Virus record (IMG/VR): IMGVR_UViG_3300047380_000731
Coordinates: 1-45,636 of that record
Reading direction: 5' to 3' (one strand)
DNA from: a virus
Length of the DNA stretch: 45,636 nucleotides
A program made the translations under genes and the position numbers. Below, piece after piece: positions 6,795 to 15,990 of this stretch. How positions within the stretch are numbered: position 1 is the first letter of the stretch; each line of letters opens with the position of its first letter. The notes beneath the pieces were generated by a model that worked only from the letters and a program-made list of their open reading frames with translations, did no database searches and had not been told where the DNA came from.

Positions 6795-7619
6795 TTATAT
6801 TAGATTACCGTCAGTATCCACATTTAAGTCTGATGTATCATCAAAACCTACTGTACCTCCACCAACTCCGCATGGCGCCATACAGAAATCTGTCCAAGCA
6901 GCTCCATTTCCATCAGCATCAACAAAGCCTTGAAACGTTTTAGTAGTAGGATTATATCTTAACATACCTGCTTCATATGTAGTAATATTAGAGGTATTAT
7001 TAGCAAGTTTAAGAGTTTGTTTAACTACAACATCCGCATTTAAAAATATTCTAAAATCATCAGTATTACTAGAGCCGTCCCAACTAGTTTGAAATATAAT
7101 TCTAGCAGGATCTGTCCCATCATCATCCGCACTAGTCACATGTAACTTTTTAGTTGAATCATGGTGTAGTGAAATATATCCAGTTCCAGGATATGGTGCT
7201 ATACTCCCAGCATCATACTCAAAATATCTACCTACATTTAAAGTAGATCTAGACGTAGAATCTCCATCTATATTGTTAGAATTACTAAAAGCTGGATCTC
7301 CTAACCAAATTACTGGAGTATGTTCGTCACTATCTGGTTTAGGCTTAAGTACTGTACGGCTAATATTCGCACCAGAACCTGTAACTTCTATTTTTGCCCA
7401 TGGGCTAGAAGATTCACCAGATTCACCTTTTTGCCCCTGTGGCCCAGTTGCACCATCGGCGCCAGTTAAACCTTGGATACCTTGACTTCCTTTTTGCCCT
7501 TTAGATCCTTCTAGACCTCCTCCGTTAGCTAAAATCTGATCAAAGTTATAGTTAATCTTCTCAAACTTTATATTGTCAGAGTCACTAGGGTGTAGTATTT
7601 CTTGAATATTAATGGCCAT
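6795..7619 (-). CDS. Tail fibre-like protein with collagen-like repeat (274 aa)
   Basis: The N-terminus (MAINIQEILHPSDSDNIKFE; INYNFDQIL) resembles the attachment module seen in the 188-aa protein at 21637-22203. Residues about 38-70 are a Gly-X-Y run (GSKGQKGSQGIQG, TGADGATGPQGQKGE), typical of collagen-like trimerising stalks in phage fibres. The remainder is a beta-rich C-terminal part with GRYFEYDAGSIAPYPGTGY and RIFLNADVVVKQTLKLANN, as in fibre shaft or head domains. It most likely forms a trimeric fibre or whisker-like appendage. It starts 2 nt after the giant tail protein gene and probably assembles with it. Confidence 0.75.
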   Translation of the reverse strand: MAINIQEILHPSDSDNIKFEKINYNFDQILANGGGLEGSKGQKGSQGIQGLTGADGATGPQGQKGESGESSSPWAKIEVTGSGANISRTVLKPKPDSDEHTPVIWLGDPAFSNSNNIDGDSTSRSTLNVGRYFEYDAGSIAPYPGTGYISLHHDSTKKLHVTSADDDGTDPARIIFQTSWDGSSNTDDFRIFLNADVVVKQTLKLANNTSNITTYEAGMLRYNPTTKTFQGFVDADGNGAAWTDFCMAPCGVGGGTVGFDDTSDLNVDTDGNLI

Positions 7620-7620
7620 T

Positions 7621-10600
7621 TTATGACTTTATTTTTACCATAGGTCTAATTCTATAAGAGTAACCTAATCTTTTATTATATATCAATCTAAAATTAAGGG
7701 GCTTTTGTTTATGTTGCTTAAATGTAAAGTTTTTATCTACTTCAAACCCACCATCATCTAAAGTATCAATATTAGCAGTAGTAAGTATCTCAGATTTAAT
7801 ACCCTTAATTCTGCTAGTATATAATTTAATAGAATTTACTGTAAACAAATTAACTAGATTCTTAGTAATATAAAACTCAACATCATCTTTAATAGTAGAT
7901 TTATCTCCAGCTGAATTTTCAGCAGTGACATACCTTGAAATAGAATTTAAAATACCATCATTAGACAAAGTCTTCTTAATTAAAGAATCAATATAAAAAT
8001 CAATGTATATGTTTTCTTTATTTTCAAAAACAACAACATCTCCTTTATTATTTCCATTTAATAATATTTTATCTTGTGATTCTTGGCTACCTACATAATC
8101 AACGTTAAAATTAATTAAGCTATATGAATCTTTAGGTTTCATTACAGTAGAGCCTAAATATGATTTTTCTTCTTTAGTTTCAAATGTACCTGGAACTAAT
8201 TCTGAGCCACCGCCAGATAGAGCTCTGGTATAATAATTTTTATCCCATGAAGATCTAAATACATTAACGTCTTTTTTATCTATAGCTATTTCACCAATTA
8301 GAGGATACAAAGGTAGTTTCTCAGTAGAAGTTGATAGTTTTGTAACACCTGATGTATTTATTTCATTTACCTTTCTATAAAAATGGTTTTTAATTATACC
8401 CCAATTATTATCATGAGTTCCATCATCTTGTATAAACCCTAGATTAAAAGCAGTACCACACCTATTATATCTTCTATAATAATCTCTAGCCAAATTAATT
8501 TCTTCAACATCGGTTAAAGAATGTTTATACATCTGCTCTTCAAACGCTAACTCAGATGAATTAATAGTAGATTGTAAATCGTTAGTTTTAAAGTGTGAAT
8601 ATGTATCAGTAAACGTAATTACAGGCTTAGTATCCACAGTGTAATCACCGTTATGTCTAACTAAAAACGGATAGTAAATATCACCGGCTATTAATTCAAA
8701 ACCTATGTTACCCTTGGATAATTTAAATGATTTTGGTTTATCGGTATCTGTTGTTGTAAGCAAGAATGATTCTTTTATTACCTCATTACCATCTTCGAAT
8801 TCTATTTGAAATCTATTATTTAAAGAAGTTCCGTCCTCTTCTATTGTAGTATAAACTATCTGACCATCATTTTGTTTTAACAACTGATATACATTAGATA
8901 TTGATAAACTATCTAGAATATTTTTAAAAGCATTTTTACCACCCTTTAAATAGTTATACTCAGCTTCTAATTGTAAGTAGTCCGGTAAATTATACAAAGG
9001 TACTGGATTCCCACCTGTTTCGCTATCCATCGGAACTCCAGAAAGAACTAGCTCATCTTGATCGTTTACTGAAGCTATGGGTAAGTATATATTATTTGGA
9101 CCTGAATCTGCATTAATAGTTACTTTTAATACTCCATATTGATTATCATCATCAGTATTTATTTGTTCTATAAATTGAGGAATTGACCCATCTTCATGTG
9201 TTAAACCTGTTAATACTAAATAATCTATCGCAGTCGGATCTGTTGTATTTAAACTATTTAAATTCATAGCTCCGGAGATTTTAACATCAGAATATTGAAA
9301 AACTTCAAACCCAGGATTTCCGGTCCAAACCAGGCTATGATTCATTTCATACAATAGTTTTCTATTAATAGAATTATTAGACCATAAATCGTCTAAGGAT
9401 ACTGTAATAAAAAATACTACAAAATTAAAAGCTTTATTTTGAATAATCTCGTATGAAATATCATTAGACGCTTGACCCGTCTTAACTTTAACAATAGTAC
9501 TAAACTTATACCCATTAAATTCTGAATTTTTAATAAAATCGGAAGAGGTTATATTTTCAAATTCCTTTCTACTTTTAAAATTAACTCTTAAACCTTTAAA
9601 TATAGTACTTGCAAATGATGTATCATTACCGCCATCTACAACAGTATATTTCTTTTTAAGGTTTGTTTTAATAAAAGAAACTATACCATAGTTATCTTTA
9701 ATTTCAAACCCGTCGCTTATCATAAATCTATCAAAATAATCAAAAGATGTACTTTTAAAATGAATAGGTTGTAAATCAAAATCTTCATTAAAGTTTAAAT
9801 AACTAAAAGTATCATTTAACTGATTATATTGTAAGTATTTAGGTATTTTATCTAAATAAAACCACTCATGCGTCATTCCTAATCTATCTCTACCTGGGTT
9901 AGAAAAGTCAGGCGCAAAATTAGTTCTACCAAATGCTTCATTGGCATTTAAATAATATGGTTGTTCTCTTACAGTTAAAGTATCTTTTAATACCCATTTA
10001 TTAATATTAGGAACTACTCTAGAATTTAAAGCAAACTCTTTAAGATTATTTTCATTTAATCTATCATACTCAGTATAAAGTTTTATTTCATTATATTGAT
10101 CTGCAAGCTCCTCCGGTAATACATCACTAATACCTGTAAAATAATTACTAGGTGTTAAATCATAATCATTGCTAAATACTGCAACTTCATCTTCAGTTCC
10201 TGAAGTACTCTGCTCTGGTATATAATTAATAGTAGCAGAATTTTCATATTTTAACTCTTTAAGATCTGAGTTTGAAGTATCATAAAAATCAAAATTCATA
10301 TCATGTATATCAAACGCTGAAAATAAACCTATTCTAGCAAGATTATCCGCATATATTTTAATTTCTCCAGAATCTAAATCGTTTTCACGTTCTAGTATTA
10401 ATCTTTTAAATGTTGTTGGAATTCTATCGACGTCGTCTACAATATCTATAATTTTATTATATACGTTTAATTTTTTAGTCTCTATATAATCACCTATATT
10501 TACATCCGCAACAGAATCTAAAGAAACATAAACTGACTTATTAGCAGAGTTACCACCGCTCATGTAATAAATATTATTAGTTACTGCTATTGAATTTAGG

Positions 10601-13600
10601 CTCTCATCGTGAAGATTTAATAAAGAATTAGTATCTAAATTTTCTATATTTAAAAAATCTATAGAGTTTTCTTTAGGAACTAAAACTCCACTTTGTAAAA
10701 GCTTGTAGCCCTTTACTTTAGATTTAATATAAAATATATTTGACCCTGTTTCATGTAATACGTTAAAATCAGTTTGCGCAGAATTTGTAATACAAGATAC
10801 TAATGCTTTAGTTATCTGGCCTAATGTACCATTACTAGAATATGTAGTACTACTAAAATTACCAGCACTAATTTGATCTGAAGCAATATATGTTGAGTTA
10901 TCTAAGTTAAAAGAGGTTTGTATTGCAACTGCATTTGCTAAGCTAGTATAAGATTGATCTGTTGATTTAATATAAAGCTCTAAATCCCCGAGGGTAGACT
11001 GTAACTCTGTTACATATAATGTACTTTTATCTAAGTCCCAATCTATTTTAATATTAGAAAATCCTAAATTTAAAAATTCATTTTTAATGTTAATAAATGT
11101 AGTTAATAAACTAGAACCAGTCTGGAATGGAACTACCTTTTGTACACCATACTCATTAAAATAAATACTCCAGTTTTCACCCTCCGCAAGTCTAATAAAT
11201 TTAATAGCATACGAAGATTCTTTAGAAGAAAATATAGTAAACTTATCGTTAGTATTAGGAGTTGATATAAGTTCCATTTTAATAAAATCAAACCCAGCTT
11301 CTTTGTTTCTAGTAATATCAATAGAATTACCGTTTGGAGCTATTTTAATTTCATTAGGTATCTTGTTACCTGAATCTTCAACTACAACGTTTAAATTTTT
11401 AGGAATATAATTACTTCTAGAAGAAATTTTATAGTATTCATCACTTATCGAAACATACCCAATAGTTGGAGTCTGAGATATATGTTTAAATGATGGAATA
11501 GCAGACCAGCTATCATTATTAATATTACTATTTAATACATCAAAAACTATATTACCGTTTTCAGAAGTAGAAATAGACCCATATCCAGAATCTATATCAT
11601 TAACGTACACTCCAAAATATCTATTAATACCATAATCCGATACTAAATCATCATTGAATAAAAACTCTAAGTTTAATAAATTAGCACACGCTATATTATT
11701 TCTTTCAAACCCATCAGTTATTAGTTGATTACTTGAAATAAGAGGCGCATCTGCTTTTACAAAATCATCATGTAAAAACTCACCCTTCTTAGTAAAACCA
11801 CCCTTTTTTAAATCAATACCGTTAAACGTACTTTTTTCATTTTCGTCAAAGTTAAAAGTAATTGGAGTCTTTGGGAAGCCCTCATCCTCCATGTGATTCC
11901 TTATATAAGAACCCAATGTAGAATCTTTAGTTAAATCAAATGTTTTTATTATTTCAGAATTTTTTAATAAATCCTGCATATTATTAAACATGCTCCTATT
12001 ATCAAAATCAACAGAAGATGTAGGATCACTAACTCTAAATATTACAAATTTTCTAGGTATAGCTTTATCTAACCAAATTGGTGCGAAAATTCTATAGTCT
12101 TCATCGTGTAGTTTAGAGTAATTATATTTAGTACCGTATTGATATAGTTCTTCAATTTGTTTATCAAAGGTCTCTTGTACTGCATAATCTGAGTATTCTA
12201 CTTTAGTAGCATACATAATGTCAGATGTTGTATAACTAAATTCATAAAACTTTTTTAAGTCATATGAATACTGTCCATCTTTATTAACTTCCCACCTTTT
12301 ATATGAAACTGAAGCCAACTCCTTAGTAGCGTCAATACTTTCAATAAAAACTTGATCGTTGAGGTTGGCTACTAATTTAGCATTAGTTGATAATTTTGGA
12401 TTTGTTCTTAATAACGGTTTAGATACGTTATCTAATTCATAATTAGTCTCTAAATTAAAATTAGGTATTGTCCTATTTAATATTTCAAAATCTTCTACTA
12501 TAGGAAATTGATATGTATTTACAGTTTCTGGATTTGTAAGACATCCTCCACAATCACTATATCCATATGAAATAATAGACTGACTCCCTATACCTATATC
12601 TTGTGGGTTTATTGCAATTGCCCTAATCCTATCCTGTCTATATACTGATATATTATCTTCTAGCTGATTAATTGCGTCTTGTATATTAAGCCCCCATACT
12701 TTATGCTTTAAAGTCATACATTCACTAGACTTAATATGTGTAACAGTATCGCCTACTGTACTAATAAAATCTTTAACAAATGACGTAGAATTTAAATCAG
12801 CAGTATGAAATCCGTCTATTACATATAAAGGCCAGTATGAATCTCCCCCTGGAATACCAGCATCTAATTGTACTTCACATCCATAAAAAGCATAATACGC
12901 ATTAGGTCTAGTTCCAGTTGAACTACCTATTTCATAAGAAAGCCCAGTATGTTCTTCTCTAATGTAATCTTGATTACCTGGAGATAAACAAACACCTCCC
13001 GAACTTCCAATGCTAGCAAGTTCAATCTCATTAGTAATTGAATTAAAACCATACCATTGTACAGCTCCCGTATAACCTGTTTCATCATCATTATTCCAAA
13101 TAAAATACTTACCAAAATATAGTAAAACCGCTGATTGAAATAGTTGACTATAATCGTTTGATAAAGCGGCTGATTCGCTAGTAAAAATTCTCTTTTGATT
13201 TATAGCTAAATCCTTTAAAGTATATGTTATTCCCTGTGGAACTTTATAGTAAATTGTAATATCCTCAAGCTCAGCTGAAGTAGCATTACAAATATACCCT
13301 ATTTCTGTAGGTTGTTCTGGTAACCATTTTACAGTTAAACTTTTAACCTCCCATGTAACTTCAGGTGGACAACCAAATGTAGTCGTATTGTAATAAGGCG
13401 AACTAGTATCTGTGTTTATTTGCCAAACTCCATTTTGATAAGAATAATATTTACCATACGAGCTAACAAAGTTGTAAAGGCCATCTCCTAGTGCAATATT
13501 TGCCGGAGCCGTCTGACCTGCATACGCATTAGCATAATATTCTGAATTAAATAACTGACCGCCAGCCTCAACAACATCACCTAGCGTAAAAGGCGTAACA

Positions 13601-15915
13601 CCATTTGGTTTAAATTCACTAATATTTTGATAAACTATACCTGTTTGAAACGACTGCAAATTACAATATGCATTTACCGATGACGAAGAACCTATTTCTA
13701 TTGGCCACGCTTGACCTCCAGTAACTTGACATGCAACCACTTCCTCAATAATACCATTAGTATCAATCTTATATGATATAACATTTCCTAAGTCAGTTGC
13801 TTCTGCAACTGAAACCCAACCAAATGCAGCGTCAATAGGCGCCCACGTATCACTAAGGGCTGTACTTACGTAAATAGAATCTCCTATTGTTAATTCATTT
13901 AACGTTACAGCTTGTGCTGTGTTTAAATAATAATTTTGAGAGCCTCGAGAATCGTTACAAGCAATTGAAGATGAACTTCCCCATGGGCTAATTCTTACTG
14001 CAACATATGGACTAGCATTTACTGTAACATTAAACAGCATAGAAGCACTTCCACCGTATGGATCGTTTGCCGTAAGGGTAAATGTAGTATTACCCTGATA
14101 TGACCCAGGTGTATATTTTATAGTACCGTTTATACCTAAATTAGAAATATCTACAGCACCCTGCCCACTTGGTGGTTGTGTAGCATTAAATGTAATATTA
14201 TCTCCATCTCCATCTGTTACAGCTATATTAATATTTACAAAACTAAACTGATCAACACTCACTGAATGTGGAGAACTACCAGGTGTGGTAAATTGGGGTG
14301 GTGTATTTCCAGGAGGTTGTATGCTTAGATCTATTTGACCCCTAGCAGAATAAGACTCCGTAGTATTAGTTTCAGTTATTTGATAATAAAAAGTCTCTGT
14401 AAGTTGAGAGCTACTAGGATTTAAATCTACATTATTATTAAGTGTATACGTAAACCACTCTCCGGTACCATCACCTGCTGTAATAGCAACTGTACCGTGG
14501 CTTAATGAGTTATTTAACTGGACATCTGTTAATACATTAGTACCATTTGAATCATCTACCCATTGAAAGCTATATGTTTCTCCTATTTGAGCAGAAGGTG
14601 TTTCTGAGTGCTTTCTTTGAAACTCATAAGATCTAGTTGCGGTATTTGATATTTCTCCATCAAGGGAGATTCCTGTATAATTTTCCGCAGTCGGAGCTGT
14701 ATTTACTGGTGGAGAAACTGTTACGGTTACAGTTCCCGTAGCATCATTAGTTCCATCATCTACCTTGTAATCAAAACTTTCAGAGCCTTGATTAAATACA
14801 TTACCTGGAGTATACCATATAGTACTACCATTATTAGCAATAGCATGTGGCCATTGTGAAATGACACTACCTCCCTGTGATTCTGCTAAACTTCCGTTAA
14901 AATTTCCCGGGTCTAATATTGTATAAGTTAATGGGTCGTTGTCGGTATTACCACTTATATTATTACCTAAATTAATAGATACCCACTCTAAGTTTCCATC
15001 ATTAATATCATTAGTAACACTAACTAACAATGGATCTACAATTATAGTAGGAGGGTCGTTTCCAATACTAGTATCATTAACGGTAACTGAATCAGAAAGA
15101 GAACCTACATATGCTCCATTAGAATCTCCCAGTGTTTGTGGATCTAATGTAACGGTCAAAGTCTCTGCTGACTCTGTTGTTAAATCTTCATTTAATGTAA
15201 AAGTTAAACTACCAGTACCAAAATCTACCGTAATACTACCAGACATTCCATCAGTTGAACTTGATGATAAATCCGCAGAACTAATACCAGTTACAGCGTA
15301 TGGTATTGTAGTACCACCTGGAATATTAGTACCATTTAATGTAAATATAATAGTACCACCCTCGTCAACTGTTGATGCTGATGCTGAAAATGTATCGTAA
15401 GAATATACGGTTAGTAGTCTAGTTACTGTTAAAGCTGGATAATTATCTGAATCTGATACATCATATGTAATTGAAGTATTTCCCGTAGAATTTAAAGTAT
15501 CGCCGCTGGTCGCGCCTGCCATAGTGATACCAGTTACATTACCATCTTCTACATCAGTAGCAGTAGCACCTGCGTCGGTCCATGTTGACCCGACTGTATA
15601 ATATTCAGTAGAATCCCCATTTAAAGTAATTATAGGGCCGTTTTCAATATCTAAAACTCGACCTAAGTTTGCGGTACCATCAATTTGAATTGCTCTATTT
15701 CCATCTAAAGTATACCACCAACCATTGCTTCCTGGCGTAAATGTATCTGTAAGGGGATCCATGCCGGCATCCGTAAATAAATCAGTACCTGCGCCAAATG
15801 TTGCGTTATTGCTATCATCCCAATATAGAGTTTGTTGGGTTACATTACTAGGGCCGTTAGCAAATGCATCAGCTGCACTAGTCTGTAAAGTACCTTTTAA
15901 TATTAATTGTGCCAT
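7621..15915 (-). CDS. Giant tail/adhesin-like structural protein with Ig-like, Calx-beta and cadherin-like domains (2764 aa)
   Basis: The largest gene here. The N-terminal quarter is a chain of beta-sandwich domains. Residues about 92-170 match DUF5011 (PIITLNGDSTEYYTVGSTW; TDAGATATDVEDGNV). About 172-280 look like Calx-beta (STVDEGGTIIFTLNG; ESAETLTVTLDP). About 285-640 are cadherin- or Big-like repeats, each opening with NDPP, NTAP or NTPP and holding VTDGDGD- or VDDGTND-type segments. From about 640 on is a long virion-type region without recognised domains, ending MVKIKS. Such domains usually bind glycans or surface proteins, so a host-contacting tail or baseplate role is likely. A GATATATAATA motif 37 nt upstream and a 75-bp gap suggest a separate late transcript. 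Confidence 0.8.
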   Translation of the reverse strand: MAQLILKGTLQTSAADAFANGPSNVTQQTLYWDDSNNATFGAGTDLFTDAGMDPLTDTFTPGSNGWWYTLDGNRAIQIDGTANLGRVLDIENGPIITLNGDSTEYYTVGSTWTDAGATATDVEDGNVTGITMAGATSGDTLNSTGNTSITYDVSDSDNYPALTVTRLLTVYSYDTFSASASTVDEGGTIIFTLNGTNIPGGTTIPYAVTGISSADLSSSSTDGMSGSITVDFGTGSLTFTLNEDLTTESAETLTVTLDPQTLGDSNGAYVGSLSDSVTVNDTSIGNDPPTIIVDPLLVSVTNDINDGNLEWVSINLGNNISGNTDNDPLTYTILDPGNFNGSLAESQGGSVISQWPHAIANNGSTIWYTPGNVFNQGSESFDYKVDDGTNDATGTVTVTVSPPVNTAPTAENYTGISLDGEISNTATRSYEFQRKHSETPSAQIGETYSFQWVDDSNGTNVLTDVQLNNSLSHGTVAITAGDGTGEWFTYTLNNNVDLNPSSSQLTETFYYQITETNTTESYSARGQIDLSIQPPGNTPPQFTTPGSSPHSVSVDQFSFVNINIAVTDGDGDNITFNATQPPSGQGAVDISNLGINGTIKYTPGSYQGNTTFTLTANDPYGGSASMLFNVTVNASPYVAVRISPWGSSSSIACNDSRGSQNYYLNTAQAVTLNELTIGDSIYVSTALSDTWAPIDAAFGWVSVAEATDLGNVISYKIDTNGIIEEVVACQVTGGQAWPIEIGSSSSVNAYCNLQSFQTGIVYQNISEFKPNGVTPFTLGDVVEAGGQLFNSEYYANAYAGQTAPANIALGDGLYNFVSSYGKYYSYQNGVWQINTDTSSPYYNTTTFGCPPEVTWEVKSLTVKWLPEQPTEIGYICNATSAELEDITIYYKVPQGITYTLKDLAINQKRIFTSESAALSNDYSQLFQSAVLLYFGKYFIWNNDDETGYTGAVQWYGFNSITNEIELASIGSSGGVCLSPGNQDYIREEHTGLSYEIGSSTGTRPNAYYAFYGCEVQLDAGIPGGDSYWPLYVIDGFHTADLNSTSFVKDFISTVGDTVTHIKSSECMTLKHKVWGLNIQDAINQLEDNISVYRQDRIRAIAINPQDIGIGSQSIISYGYSDCGGCLTNPETVNTYQFPIVEDFEILNRTIPNFNLETNYELDNVSKPLLRTNPKLSTNAKLVANLNDQVFIESIDATKELASVSYKRWEVNKDGQYSYDLKKFYEFSYTTSDIMYATKVEYSDYAVQETFDKQIEELYQYGTKYNYSKLHDEDYRIFAPIWLDKAIPRKFVIFRVSDPTSSVDFDNRSMFNNMQDLLKNSEIIKTFDLTKDSTLGSYIRNHMEDEGFPKTPITFNFDENEKSTFNGIDLKKGGFTKKGEFLHDDFVKADAPLISSNQLITDGFERNNIACANLLNLEFLFNDDLVSDYGINRYFGVYVNDIDSGYGSISTSENGNIVFDVLNSNINNDSWSAIPSFKHISQTPTIGYVSISDEYYKISSRSNYIPKNLNVVVEDSGNKIPNEIKIAPNGNSIDITRNKEAGFDFIKMELISTPNTNDKFTIFSSKESSYAIKFIRLAEGENWSIYFNEYGVQKVVPFQTGSSLLTTFINIKNEFLNLGFSNIKIDWDLDKSTLYVTELQSTLGDLELYIKSTDQSYTSLANAVAIQTSFNLDNSTYIASDQISAGNFSSTTYSSNGTLGQITKALVSCITNSAQTDFNVLHETGSNIFYIKSKVKGYKLLQSGVLVPKENSIDFLNIENLDTNSLLNLHDESLNSIAVTNNIYYMSGGNSANKSVYVSLDSVADVNIGDYIETKKLNVYNKIIDIVDDVDRIPTTFKRLILERENDLDSGEIKIYADNLARIGLFSAFDIHDMNFDFYDTSNSDLKELKYENSATINYIPEQSTSGTEDEVAVFSNDYDLTPSNYFTGISDVLPEELADQYNEIKLYTEYDRLNENNLKEFALNSRVVPNINKWVLKDTLTVREQPYYLNANEAFGRTNFAPDFSNPGRDRLGMTHEWFYLDKIPKYLQYNQLNDTFSYLNFNEDFDLQPIHFKSTSFDYFDRFMISDGFEIKDNYGIVSFIKTNLKKKYTVVDGGNDTSFASTIFKGLRVNFKSRKEFENITSSDFIKNSEFNGYKFSTIVKVKTGQASNDISYEIIQNKAFNFVVFFITVSLDDLWSNNSINRKLLYEMNHSLVWTGNPGFEVFQYSDVKISGAMNLNSLNTTDPTAIDYLVLTGLTHEDGSIPQFIEQINTDDDNQYGVLKVTINADSGPNNIYLPIASVNDQDELVLSGVPMDSETGGNPVPLYNLPDYLQLEAEYNYLKGGKNAFKNILDSLSISNVYQLLKQNDGQIVYTTIEEDGTSLNNRFQIEFEDGNEVIKESFLLTTTDTDKPKSFKLSKGNIGFELIAGDIYYPFLVRHNGDYTVDTKPVITFTDTYSHFKTNDLQSTINSSELAFEEQMYKHSLTDVEEINLARDYYRRYNRCGTAFNLGFIQDDGTHDNNWGIIKNHFYRKVNEINTSGVTKLSTSTEKLPLYPLIGEIAIDKKDVNVFRSSWDKNYYTRALSGGGSELVPGTFETKEEKSYLGSTVMKPKDSYSLINFNVDYVGSQESQDKILLNGNNKGDVVVFENKENIYIDFYIDSLIKKTLSNDGILNSISRYVTAENSAGDKSTIKDDVEFYITKNLVNLFTVNSIKLYTSRIKGIKSEILTTANIDTLDDGGFEVDKNFTFKQHKQKPLNFRLIYNKRLGYSYRIRPMVKIKS

Positions 15916-15933
15916 TTAGTTTAAAATCTTATT

Positions 15934-15955
15934 ATAGAGATATTTCTTTCTCTAT
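15934..15955. other. AT-rich hairpin in the gap before the giant tail gene
   Basis: Perfect 7-bp arms ATAGAGA (15934-15940) and TCTCTAT (15949-15955) with an 8-nt loop. After one mismatch the pairing continues for about 3 bp. It lies just downstream of the GATATATAATA motif in transcription direction, in the leader of the giant gene. It may stabilise or process the mRNA, or terminate transcripts of the preceding gene. There is no strong T-run. Confidence 0.4.
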
Positions 15956-15963
15956 TATATATC
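15953..15963 (-). promoter_or_regulatory. Late-promoter-like GATATATAATA motif (giant tail gene)
   Basis: The minus strand reads TTAGATATATAATAGAG, matching over 14 bases (TTAGATATATAATA) the motif before the 56-aa ORF. The ATG at 15915 is 37 nt downstream and the hairpin at 15934-15955 lies between. A late promoter role is inferred from recurrence at gene-block starts. Confidence 0.5.
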
Positions 15964-15990
15964 TAAGATTATTAACTATCTAATGTGGGT

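Noticed and set aside
14939-15400. Plus-strand frame (153 aa) opposite the Ig-like part of the giant gene
   Set aside because: Val/Ser/Pro-rich shadow of Thr/Asn-rich beta domains; no start signal.
7621-15915. Diversity-generating retroelement target in the giant tail gene
   Set aside because: No reverse transcriptase, template repeat or C-type-lectin-like variable end is visible in the window.
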